Assembly (NCBI GenBank): GCA_910586545.1
Contig: CAJUIQ010000042.1
Coordinates: 1 to 11,594 of the forward strand
DNA from: an uncultured Eubacteriales bacterium
GTDB taxonomy: Bacteria; Bacillota; Clostridia; Oscillospirales; CAG-272
DNA length: 11,594 nucleotides
Direction of reading: 5' to 3'
Shown: in pieces, positions 1 to 6,158 of the stretch
Layout: every line of letters begins with the position of its first letter
How positions within the stretch are numbered: position 1 is the stretch's first letter
Made by a program: the position numbers and the translations under genes
Notes under the pieces: model-generated
The model's input: the letters and a program-made list of their open reading frames with translations, nothing else
What the model was told of the DNA's origin: nothing
Databases searched by the model: none

Positions 1-954
1 ATTGTTTCCCTTATCAGGCTGTGTCTGGAGCCCCGGCGCCCATTGCGGAATTTCCGAAGAGACAGTTGCAATAATATCCCCGTTCTCGTTAAAACCAATG
101 GGATCATATCCGATGCGGCGTTCATACTCTCCCGCATAGCACATGCAGCAGGTATAAAACGCCCATGTTGTATCGTTCGGACCATCTACAATACAGCCAT
201 GCCCAGGGCCCCGCACAAGCCCTGACCGATTTGCCATAAAGGGGCTTGTCTCCATGTATTCCCATGGGCCTAGAGGGGATTTTCCCTTATATGCTCCCAT
301 GGCGTAGGTAATCCACTCCGTTCCTGGACCACAGTAGGTAAGATAGTAGGTGTCGCCACGCTTATACATCCAGGCGCCTTCCGTCCAACTATAGGAACCG
401 TCTTCGTTCCAGTCTCCCATCCGCTCCCAGGAATGCTCCGCCGTATTCATAGAAAACATCACTTCCAGCGGAGAGATCAGCTGTACCGGATTGTCCGGAT
501 CCAATTTGGCGCCCCTAATGGCGCCGCCGCATCCACAATACAGATATAAACTGCCGTCCGTATCTGAAAACAACATAGGATCGTCTACATAAATATCATG
601 TCCGTCCGTATCCAGCATTGGACCGAGCGCATGGAACGGGCCGAGGGGACTTTCGCTCTCATATAAAACGGATGAGCTTGCCAAAAGAAAAAAACGGCCA
701 CCATGCTTCACAACAGTAGGTGCATATCCGCAGTCGTACGGCTCCATTTTTTGATGATTCCAAGTTACAAAATCCTCCGACCAATACACCATTCCACAGG
801 ACGGATACAAGTACCATTTTCCATCTTCATAAAGTACAGTGGGATCGGCGGTCTCACGATAGTCCATGCGGGTTTTGCCTTCTATATAACAATTCCTGCC
901 GATTGGATAATCCGGCAACGGAATCGGATTGCAATAAGTTTTTTCAATATCCAT
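1..954 (-). CDS. GH43-family glycoside hydrolase, C-terminus cut off by left window edge
   Basis: I translated this frame by hand. It stays open for 318 codons from the ATG at 954 to the window edge. The five-bladed beta-propeller GH43 catalytic triad is visible: a general base Asp37 in ADPTVLYEDGKWYL, a pKa-tuning Asp125 in YVDDPMLF, and a catalytic acid Glu192 in WTEGAWMYKRGDTYYL. A conserved GHG at 251-253 provides the His usual near the active-site centre. GH43 enzymes are inverting beta-xylosidases, alpha-L-arabinofuranosidases or arabinanases, and the exact substrate cannot be read here. There is no signal peptide, so it probably acts in the cytoplasm on imported plant-polysaccharide oligosaccharides. 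The start is supported by AAAGGTG about 10 nt upstream. It has its own promoter and lies beyond the spoIIIA terminator, so it is a separate unit. An accessory C-terminal beta-sandwich domain may follow outside the window. The family call is secure; the specificity is not. Confidence 0.9.
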   Translation of the reverse strand, partial: MDIEKTYCNPIPLPDYPIGRNCYIEGKTRMDYRETADPTVLYEDGKWYLYPSCGMVYWSEDFVTWNHQKMEPYDCGYAPTVVKHGGRFFLLASSSVLYESESPLGPFHALGPMLDTDGHDIYVDDPMLFSDTDGSLYLYCGCGGAIRGAKLDPDNPVQLISPLEVMFSMNTAEHSWERMGDWNEDGSYSWTEGAWMYKRGDTYYLTYCGPGTEWITYAMGAYKGKSPLGPWEYMETSPFMANRSGLVRGPGHGCIVDGPNDTTWAFYTCCMCYAGEYERRIGYDPIGFNENGDIIATVSSEIPQWAPGLQTQPDKGNN

Positions 955-1069
955 GATTTTGCAGCACCTTTCTGTAATACTATGTCTTTTGATTGCACGA
1001 AATGCAATTTGCAGCGAAAGCTGCGGCAGCAGCCACGCCACTGCAAAGCAGCTACTATATCATAAAGAT
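955..1069 (-). promoter_or_regulatory. Structured 5' leader of the GH43 gene
   Basis: About 115 nt separate the predicted transcription start from the GH43 ATG. The leader holds at least three small perfect hairpins: CTGC-AAA-GCAG at 1041-1051, GCAGC-GAAA-GCTGC at 1011-1024, and ATTGCA-CGAAA-TGCAAT at 992-1008. The GCAGC/GCTGC arms could also pair with one another in alternative ways; CTGC-G-GCAG at 1021-1029 is one example. The ATTGCA palindrome could instead be an operator for a sugar-responsive repressor or activator. I see no clear match to a catabolite-responsive element and recognise no known riboswitch class. A regulatory role is inferred. Confidence 0.35.
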
Positions 1070-1075
1070 GAAATT

Positions 1076-1104
1076 ATTGTATCATAAATCCGCTCGTTTG
1101 TAAA
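1076..1104 (-). promoter_or_regulatory. Sigma-A promoter of the GH43 gene
   Basis: On the minus strand there is a -35 box TTTACA (1104-1099), a 17-nt spacer and a -10 box TACAAT (1081-1076). Each box matches its consensus at five of six bases. A TGA precedes the -10, giving an extended -10 TGn element. Spacing is ideal, and the promoter lies between the spoIIIA terminator and the gene. Confidence 0.75.
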
Positions 1105-1129
1105 TGATAAATTTCCCTCCCCTGTGCAG

Positions 1130-1151
1130 AAAAGGGAGCGTTACCGCTCCC
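1130..1151 (-). terminator. Rho-independent terminator of the spoIIIA operon
   Basis: A seven-bp perfect GC-rich stem (GGGAGCG with CGCTCCC, 1134-1140 and 1145-1151) closes a four-base loop. On the minus strand it is followed by a run of four U residues. It starts about 30 nt after the spoIIIAH stop codon and separates the sporulation operon from the GH43 gene. There is no matching T run on the plus strand, so it is probably one-directional. Confidence 0.85.
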
Positions 1152-1181
1152 TCTCTACAATAGCACTTACTCCGTAATGCT

Positions 1182-1772
1182 TTACTTGGATTCAATAATT
1201 GTTAAATTATCTGGAACTACATTTGCCTGCTCATAAACAATCTCACTAATCTGCGCTACTTCATTTTCCATAAGGCCTTGTGTTTTTACGATTACTTGAG
1301 CAGTTTCCCCGCTTACAACCGCAACGCATTCTTCAAAACCCTTAGCTTTAATAAGGCTTTCGATATTTGCTTCACACTCAATGTCCTTTGCAATTTTTTG
1401 AATCTCGTTAATTGCCTCTTCCTTCATTGCGTCTACTGCCGTATCACTCTCAGCAACTGCATTCAGTACTTCCATAGCTTCATCTCTTGCTTGGCGTCTC
1501 TCCAGGCTCATCTGTGCAAACTTGTCTTCTGCGTTTGCGTTGTCATTAGATGCGCCTTTAGAATCTCCACTTTCAATTGCGCCGGCTACATCGGACAGAT
1601 CCACTGCAGGGTCCACTTTTTTCTTATCCTTAGTAGCATCTGTAGGCAACAATAGAAAATTAAGCAGCACCGCCACACCGATGATTACCACCGCCCCAGC
1701 GGAAATAATCGCTTTTCGATTTAGCTTTTTAATCATTTCTAATGTCTTTTCACCTAATTCTTTCAGTTTCAT
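1182..1772 (-). CDS. spoIIIAH: Stage III sporulation protein AH
   Basis: SpoIIIAH is a mother-cell membrane protein. It crosses the outer forespore membrane and binds forespore SpoIIQ to build the channel ('feeding tube') needed for late sigma-G activity and forespore integrity. This protein is 196 residues, against about 218 in Bacillus subtilis. It has a short basic cytoplasmic N-terminus, one membrane segment at about 21-43, a low-complexity acidic linker (about 50-85), and a C-terminal domain from about 86. That position matches the ring-building YscJ/FliF-like domain of the family. The start is supported by GGAGGTC six nt upstream. It is the last gene of the operon, 58 nt after spoIIIAG, and is followed by a terminator. 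Position, topology and length make the assignment firm, although this protein diverges in sequence. Confidence 0.93.
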   Translation of the reverse strand: MKLKELGEKTLEMIKKLNRKAIISAGAVVIIGVAVLLNFLLLPTDATKDKKKVDPAVDLSDVAGAIESGDSKGASNDNANAEDKFAQMSLERRQARDEAMEVLNAVAESDTAVDAMKEEAINEIQKIAKDIECEANIESLIKAKGFEECVAVVSGETAQVIVKTQGLMENEVAQISEIVYEQANVVPDNLTIIESK

Positions 1773-1830
1773 ATACCGACCTCCGATTTAAATTCATACT
1801 ATACATATTCAGTCTGTATGCGCTCTATTC

Positions 1831-2310
1831 CTACCCAGCGACTGTAATTCTACTGGAAGAAATTCCAAGAGACGCGCTGATCAGGTCCGTCACCTTTTTC
1901 TGTATCTGCACGTTGTCACCGTCAGTGCATACAATGGCTACGCCGCGAATCTGTGGATATATCTCGTTTACAAGTACCGTTTTCTCGCCTCCTTCCTCCT
2001 GCACTACTAGGTAGTCCCCTGTCCTTCCGTCAGAAGATACAGACGTATTCTGTGCGTATACAAACTCGCTGCTCCCGTCCATAGTAAGCAGCACCGCAGC
2101 GTCTTCAATCCCCTCTATACGCAGGATTAGCGTCTTGATTTTCTCCTCTAAGATCGTGCTGTAGTAGGAGGGATCGCTCGATTTAGGTTCTGACGCCGTC
2201 TTCTCTTTTCCCTCACCCCCGGGAAGAAAGCGCGGAAGCAAAATCAGCGCGACTCCCAGTACCGCCGCTCCAATCAGCCACCATTTCTTTGCAAGCTCCA
2301 TCAACTTCAT
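1831..2310 (-). CDS. spoIIIAG: Stage III sporulation protein AG
   Basis: SpoIIIAG forms the large oligomeric ring of the SpoIIIA-SpoIIQ channel in the intermembrane space between mother cell and forespore. From the start chosen here it has 159 residues, against about 229 in B. subtilis. It has one membrane segment at about 10-27, a charged linker, then a ring-building domain of about 50-159 with alternating strands and helices, for example LVVQEEGGEKTVLVNEIYPQ near 101-120. I chose the ATG at 2310 because AAAGGGGG lies 4 nt upstream, straddling the spoIIIAF stop. The in-frame ATG at 2328 would add six residues and overlap spoIIIAF but has only a weak binding site. The short length mainly reflects a short linker and is not a truncation: the frame is intact and the C-terminal domain is complete. 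Confidence 0.93.
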   Translation of the reverse strand: MKLMELAKKWWLIGAAVLGVALILLPRFLPGGEGKEKTASEPKSSDPSYYSTILEEKIKTLILRIEGIEDAAVLLTMDGSSEFVYAQNTSVSSDGRTGDYLVVQEEGGEKTVLVNEIYPQIRGVAIVCTDGDNVQIQKKVTDLISASLGISSSRITVAG

Positions 2311-2314
2311 GTTA

Positions 2315-2322
2315 CCCCCTTT
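2315..2322 (-). promoter_or_regulatory. Ribosome binding site that decides the spoIIIAG start
   Basis: AAAGGGGG on the minus strand begins inside the spoIIIAF stop codon (2323-2321) and ends 4 nt before the ATG at 2310. It would lie downstream of the longer in-frame ATG at 2328, so it favours the shorter SpoIIIAG. The overlap with the stop codon suggests translational coupling of AF to AG. Confidence 0.6.
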
Positions 2323-2776
2323 ACTCATTCTGCACCATTACCGTGCAGGAAAACAGCTTGGATAAAGTGTCCGATGCCTTCTCCGTGTCTATTTTCGTAC
2401 TGGCCGGCAGTGTAACGCATACCTTTTCTGCCGCAAAGGATTCCAGATTATCTTTTGGATATACAGTAACGGATATATCTTCCATCTCTAATGTGTAGAG
2501 TTCCGACATGGTCAATGCGATGTTATAAGCCAAATATTGCGCGCTTTGCGCTTGCATTTCTGCGGGAGATTGCTGTTCATCCATATTCCACTGGGTTTCC
2601 AGGCCGTCCATCCATTCCTCAATCCCGCCGGTCAGGGGAGATAAGGCAATCAATGCAACGATCAGAGCGCCGGCAAAGCCTACAAACTTGCCTATGCCTT
2701 CTTCCTCCGGCGCCGCCGCACAAAGTACTGCAACAAAAATAGACGCGGCCACAATAGATAAGAGATAGTTTGCCAT
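2321..2776 (-). CDS. spoIIIAF: Stage III sporulation protein AF
   Basis: SpoIIIAF is a membrane component of the SpoIIIA engulfment channel, made in the mother cell. The product has 151 residues, against about 206 in B. subtilis. It shows two hydrophobic segments at about 4-22 and 31-50, then a soluble C-terminal domain of about 60-151. That domain ends in strand-helix-strand patterns consistent with the ring-building fold known for this family. GGAG lies six nt before the ATG. The gene follows spoIIIAE by 17 nt, and its stop codon overlaps the spoIIIAG ribosome binding site. The assignment rests on operon position, topology and the characteristic N-terminal hairpin of membrane segments. Confidence 0.92.
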   Translation of the reverse strand: MANYLLSIVAASIFVAVLCAAAPEEEGIGKFVGFAGALIVALIALSPLTGGIEEWMDGLETQWNMDEQQSPAEMQAQSAQYLAYNIALTMSELYTLEMEDISVTVYPKDNLESFAAEKVCVTLPASTKIDTEKASDTLSKLFSCTVMVQNE

Positions 2777-2793
2777 TTTTTACTCCATTACTT

Positions 2794-3948
2794 TTATCCA
2801 TATGCTAAGGATGTCCTGCAGAACAGAGACAAGGCGAATATATACATCACCGCTGCCGCTACTGTGATAGCCAGCAGCAACGTACACAAACTTCCTGTCT
2901 CCCGGAACAGCGCCTGTTCTCTGTCACAGCCAAGCACGCCCGCCACAGCGCCGGTCATTCCAAGAGCTACTCTGTTTATCAGCAGGCCTGCAAGGGGGGC
3001 AAGCATCACAATCACGACTACAACAATTCCTGTAACACCCGCCATCTGCTTGATTACTCCAAGGCTGCTGGAAACCATGGAAAAAGAGTCCGCTACCGTT
3101 CCGCCAATGATAGGAAGGTAACTTCCAAGCGCAAATTTAATCGTCTTAGCGGCAAAGGTATCCGCTGCGCTGGCTATTCCGCTCTGCATCGATAAAACGA
3201 AAGTCATGAGCGTCATCATCAGCACCAGCGCTCCCGTTACTATTCCCCGCAGCGCTCCCGCCATAAAAGATACGCCTCGATTTCCAGATACGGCGGATGT
3301 AATAGATAAAAGAAAGCACACGCTCACGCAAGGAGCAAGCACATTCGCATATAAAGTCTGAATAAATGTAATCATCAGATTAATGCCCGTTCCAGAAACA
3401 GCAGCGCCAGTTACGTTGCCGCTTGTAAGATAAACCGCTTCCATCACAGGAACCATCATCAGCATGGTACTGCTTAGCATATCCAGCATTGACTGTACTA
3501 GGACAAAAACAGACTTTTGCACTTCATATAAGGTCAACGCCATACACAAGAGACAACACATGGAAAACACAGTCTCAAGGGAACCGTTTTTTACAGTTTT
3601 GGAAAGCATACGGAATACGGAAGATAGAATCACCATTCCCATTAGGACAGACAGCGTTTTAAATCCGGGCAGAAGCGCATCGCTAAGCGCGTTTTTGATA
3701 AGCGATAAGAAATAGGATACATTATATTTTTCCACCGCACCCCGAGCGTCTCCTGCTTCCCCAACCTGCTGTCGAATTTCTGGAGGCAGCTTGTCAATAT
3801 ATGCTTCATAGGCGCCATCTGCCGCTTCTTCCGGCCTCTCATCAAAGCGAAACTGATACGGCATGTCCTCGGCTGAACCAGATATTGTAAATATAAAAAG
3901 CAGAAGCGGCAAAAGCAACAATACAAAAATTTGTCTTTTTCTTTTCAT
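2794..3948 (-). CDS. spoIIIAE: Stage III sporulation protein AE
   Basis: SpoIIIAE is the large polytopic membrane protein of the SpoIIIA complex and a candidate for the transmembrane pore or translocator subunit in the outer forespore membrane. It has 384 residues, close to the 399 of B. subtilis. There is a clear cleavable signal peptide: basic MKRKR, a long leucine-rich core, and a GSA/ED cleavage site after residue 26. An extracytoplasmic region of about 27-90 follows, then several membrane segments at about 98-115, 128-145, 155-175, 190-220, 232-255, 303-325 and 355-377. The Gly-rich SYLPIIGGTVADSFS segment at about 276-290 is typical of the family. It lies 21 nt after spoIIIAD and 17 nt before spoIIIAF. 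Two AGGA-type sites lie just upstream of the ATG. Confidence 0.95.
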   Translation of the reverse strand: MKRKRQIFVLLLLPLLLFIFTISGSAEDMPYQFRFDERPEEAADGAYEAYIDKLPPEIRQQVGEAGDARGAVEKYNVSYFLSLIKNALSDALLPGFKTLSVLMGMVILSSVFRMLSKTVKNGSLETVFSMCCLLCMALTLYEVQKSVFVLVQSMLDMLSSTMLMMVPVMEAVYLTSGNVTGAAVSGTGINLMITFIQTLYANVLAPCVSVCFLLSITSAVSGNRGVSFMAGALRGIVTGALVLMMTLMTFVLSMQSGIASAADTFAAKTIKFALGSYLPIIGGTVADSFSMVSSSLGVIKQMAGVTGIVVVVIVMLAPLAGLLINRVALGMTGAVAGVLGCDREQALFRETGSLCTLLLAITVAAAVMYIFALSLFCRTSLAYG

Positions 3949-3969
3949 ACATCCTGTTCCTGTTCTATT

Positions 3970-4356
3970 TTACAAAAGCTCTGCCGCAATCTCCAGCAGT
4001 TTTGAAATTAAAGGAAGACTCAAAAGAATCAGTTCCCCTTTTCCTGCAAGTACTGCTGCCGAAGCCAGCATTCCTTCCCCTGCGCTTTTACACATTTCCG
4101 CTGTAAAGGCAGAAATATACGCGATTCCCAACGCCTTTAGCAGAATCACCGCATAACCGGAAAAAGCCGTCTGCTCTGCGGCGTCTGTAATTGTTTGTAC
4201 CGCTGTGAGCGCGCTGCCCTCCAAAATATATAAAACCACAGCAACCGCTGCCGCTACCGCGCAAAGCAACGCAAAAACCGCATTTTTTTCCCGTAAAAGC
4301 AGCGCTGCGCATAGTCCCAGCACACAGATTCCGCTTAACCGCAATATATCTGCCAT
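3970..4356 (-). CDS. spoIIIAD: Stage III sporulation protein AD
   Basis: SpoIIIAD is a small integral membrane subunit of the SpoIIIA channel, related in topology to SpoIIIAC. It has 128 residues, against about 133 in B. subtilis. Membrane segments are at about 5-22, 27-46, 66-86 and 108-125, with an amphipathic stretch around 88-105 (AEMCKSAGEGMLASAAVLAG) that is typical of this family. Its ATG overlaps the spoIIIAC stop codon by one base (TAATG), indicating translational coupling and equal dosage of the two small subunits. Confidence 0.95.
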   Translation of the reverse strand: MADILRLSGICVLGLCAALLLREKNAVFALLCAVAAAVAVVLYILEGSALTAVQTITDAAEQTAFSGYAVILLKALGIAYISAFTAEMCKSAGEGMLASAAVLAGKGELILLSLPLISKLLEIAAELL

Positions 4357-4550
4357 TACAGTCCAAACACGGTCTGCACCGTTTCAAACAAGGTACCAAT
4401 TTCGCCAACCAGCATCAGCAATACTACGACAATGCCCACCACGGTCACCAGCATCGCCTGTTCATCTCGTCCGGCGCGTTGTAGGATCTGGTTAGCCACA
4501 GCTACCAAGATTCCCACGCCTACTGTTTTAAGTATCAGTGAAACATCCAT
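4356..4550 (-). CDS. spoIIIAC: Stage III sporulation protein AC
   Basis: SpoIIIAC is a tiny mother-cell membrane protein of the SpoIIIA complex. It has 64 residues, against about 68 in B. subtilis, with two membrane segments at about 5-22 and 33-50. They are joined by a short polar loop, QILQRAGRDEQA, which is characteristic of the family. AGGT lies six nt before the ATG. It follows spoIIIAB after a 56-nt gap, the largest gap in the first half of the operon, and is coupled to spoIIIAD by a one-base overlap. Confidence 0.95.
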   Translation of the reverse strand: MDVSLILKTVGVGILVAVANQILQRAGRDEQAMLVTVVGIVVVLLMLVGEIGTLFETVQTVFGL

Positions 4551-4602
4551 AATCTACCTGCTTTTCAATACATTTTCAGTAGAAGGCTACGCCCTAAAGA
4601 AC

Positions 4603-4622
4603 GCTGCTATAAAATTAGCAGC
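4603..4622. repeat. Small perfect inverted repeat at the end of spoIIIAB
   Basis: GCTGCTA and TAGCAGC form a seven-bp perfect inverted repeat around a six-base AT-rich loop, spanning the last codons and stop of spoIIIAB. There is no U run on the minus strand after it, so it is not a standard terminator. It might stabilise or process the polycistronic message before spoIIIAC. Function is unknown, and chance is possible. Confidence 0.4.
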
Positions 4623-5083
4623 AGTATAGAAGCAGCCGCAAGCAGCGGCAGAAGCCTGTACATTTTCAGCCGCTGTGGAAGCTGCGTGCGCATATCCTCC
4701 CCGACTTTTCGCAGTCTCTCCTTTGTAAAATCACACAGCTTTGTTTCTTCCGTAGCAGAACCGCCACCGATTGTTCCCGCAAAAGAGCATAACTGATCAT
4801 AAATCTCTGGTGGAAGTTCTTTTTCCATATTGGAGATTGCCGGCGCCAGCCCATCTCGGCGCAGCGTATTCAGGAAGCCGGTTTCTTCCAGGACGGTATT
4901 ATGATAATCGTCAAAAATGCGGCCCAGAGGCATTCGGAAGTTTTCTATGCTCCCTCCAATATAGCAAATTAAATCGTCCAATGCCGTTACGATAGCAAGA
5001 CGCCTTTTCATCTTTTCACACATTCCCCGGCCATATAGGGACGCTGCAATAAAGACCAACGCCGCTCCCGCCAGCTTCAGCAT
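4607..5083 (-). CDS. spoIIIAB: Stage III sporulation protein AB
   Basis: SpoIIIAB is a membrane protein of the SpoIIIA complex. It resembles GspF-type platform proteins of type II secretion and type IV pilus systems and is thought to anchor or partner the SpoIIIAA ATPase. It has 158 residues, against about 171 in B. subtilis. There is an N-terminal hydrophobic segment of about 1-18, a long helical cytoplasmic part, and a very hydrophobic C-terminal segment of about 143-158 (LLPLLAAASILLLIL). Its ATG overlaps the end of spoIIIAA by seven bases in another frame, with a GGGAGAG binding site inside spoIIIAA, so the two are translationally coupled, fitting an ATPase-platform pair. Confidence 0.95.
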   Translation of the reverse strand: MLKLAGAALVFIAASLYGRGMCEKMKRRLAIVTALDDLICYIGGSIENFRMPLGRIFDDYHNTVLEETGFLNTLRRDGLAPAISNMEKELPPEIYDQLCSFAGTIGGGSATEETKLCDFTKERLRKVGEDMRTQLPQRLKMYRLLPLLAAASILLLIL

Positions 5084-5976
5084 ATCGCCGTCTCTCCCGT
5101 GCTGATTCGGTTTATATCCAATGTAAATCCGGATTGCGTGCGGGAAAGCCCCACCGCATATGTAAAAGCGCCGGAATCAATCAGCGCACGCATGAATGGA
5201 CGAACACAAAGTTCTTCCAAACTGCCGGCATGGGCAGTCACTACAGTTGGCACTCCGGCGCCAAAACTTGTGTAAATTGCCTGCGCATCCTCCTCACTGC
5301 CAATTTCATCGCATAAAATGAGTTGTGGAGAGAGTGTGCGAACAGCCGTCTCCATACCCTTGGCACGTGGATATCCCGCCAGCGCGTCATAGGTTACATC
5401 CCCGCCGAGAGACCCACAAATTTCAAAACGTGTGTCAATGATCGCAATGCGGATATTATAGGGTTTCGCCCCCAGACGTGCGGCAATTTCCCTTAAAGCC
5501 GTCGTTTTTCCAACCCCTGGTGGGGAATATAAAATAGCGCCTCGAAATCCTTCTTCCAGTATCAGGCGGCATATCCCATCAGCGACGCCCGGTACTCGAT
5601 GCGGAATACGAATTGCCACAGACGAAATATCTGTCACAGATAGGATTTTCCCTCCTTCTGTTACAGCACGGCCGCACACCCCTACACGAATGCCGCCTTC
5701 CGTACAAATATATCCTTCTTTTATTGTTTCACTATGGCAGTAGAGAGAATTACCGCACAATGATCGAATGATCATGGAAAGCTCATCAGCCGTTGGAGAA
5801 ACGCCGCAGGAAATATTTTTGCCCCCAACACTTAAAAACATGGGACAACCTGCCCGCAGCCGAATTTCACTAATCATCCCATGATATAAAGCAGCTGATT
5901 TTCGTGCGGCCTCCGTCAGTCTGCTTGGCAGATATGCCAATGCCGCTTCTTCGTTAAAGTCCTTCCCTTTTTCCAT
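5077..5976 (-). CDS. spoIIIAA: Stage III sporulation protein AA, secretion-type ATPase
   Basis: SpoIIIAA is the cytoplasmic ATPase of the SpoIIIA-SpoIIQ channel. It belongs to the VirB11/PilT/GspE secretion ATPase superfamily and is required for its function in B. subtilis. It has 299 residues, against about 307 there. The Walker A motif is SPPGVGKT at 151-158 with Lys157. A conserved DTRFEICG follows at 181-188, the Walker B is LILCDEIG at 219-226 (Asp223, Glu224), and VVTAHAG at 245-251 carries the sensor-like His. The N-terminal half (about 35-120) shows the family's EIRLRAGCP and GGIRVGVCGRAV motifs. All catalytic motifs are intact. The start at 5976 has AAAGGA about 10 nt upstream. It is the first gene of the operon; nothing on its strand lies between it and the upstream terminator at 6096-6133. 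Confidence 0.96.
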   Translation of the reverse strand: MEKGKDFNEEAALAYLPSRLTEAARKSAALYHGMISEIRLRAGCPMFLSVGGKNISCGVSPTADELSMIIRSLCGNSLYCHSETIKEGYICTEGGIRVGVCGRAVTEGGKILSVTDISSVAIRIPHRVPGVADGICRLILEEGFRGAILYSPPGVGKTTALREIAARLGAKPYNIRIAIIDTRFEICGSLGGDVTYDALAGYPRAKGMETAVRTLSPQLILCDEIGSEEDAQAIYTSFGAGVPTVVTAHAGSLEELCVRPFMRALIDSGAFTYAVGLSRTQSGFTLDINRISTGETAIC

Positions 5977-6057
5977 AAGTCATAAGTCCTTTCCTTTTTC
6001 CTCACCCGCGCGCTTTGTGCCGGATCAAGTTTAGTAATATATACTCGGACAAGTGTA

Positions 6058-6086
6058 ACAATATGACCAGCGGAATAGAAATTTAG
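6058..6086 (-). promoter_or_regulatory. Candidate sigma-E promoter of the spoIIIA operon
   Basis: The spoIIIA operon is known to be read by mother-cell sigma-E, whose consensus is roughly KMATATT, 14 nt, then CATACANT. On the minus strand CTAAATT (6086-6080), a 14-nt spacer and CATATTGT (6065-6058) fit that spacing with a partial -10 match. A second reading uses TCATATT (6066-6060), 16 nt, then TATATATT (6043-6036), with a better -35 but looser spacing. Either would give a leader of about 55-75 nt. The region must hold the promoter because a strong terminator lies just upstream. The exact boxes are uncertain. Confidence 0.4.
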
Positions 6087-6146
6087 ATAGGAACGAAAAA
6101 GGGGACGCAGTCAAATACCTGCGTCCCCTTTTTACGGGTCTGGTCA
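6064..6146. repeat. Seven-bp inverted repeat flanking a terminator hairpin
   Basis: TGACCAG at 6064-6070 and CTGGTCA at 6140-6146 are exact inverse copies on either side of the 15-bp terminator stem. They could form an outer stem or mark the ends of a small mobile or repeated unit. The left arm also falls within the region of the candidate sigma-E promoter. A chance match of this length is possible. Confidence 0.4.
6096..6133. terminator. Strong bidirectional terminator between helicase gene and spoIIIA
   Basis: A perfect 15-bp stem (6096-6110 with 6119-6133) has a GGGGACGCAG core and an eight-base loop. The stem arms are A5 on the left and T5 on the right, so a U run follows the hairpin on both strands. 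It begins about 25 nt after the helicase stop codon. It ends the TerB-ATPase-helicase transcript and insulates spoIIIA from it. Confidence 0.9.
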
Positions 6147-6158
6147 CACATATATTTT

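Noticed and set aside
703..1065. Plus-strand open frames of 120 and 78 codons
   Set aside because: They lie antisense to the GH43 gene and its leader. The minus-strand translation carries the full GH43 catalytic triad, and these frames have no recognisable motif.
1278..2014. Several plus-strand open frames of 89-125 codons
   Set aside because: They are antisense to spoIIIAH and spoIIIAG, rich in Cys and Phe or Ser as expected of shadow frames, and lack a family signature.
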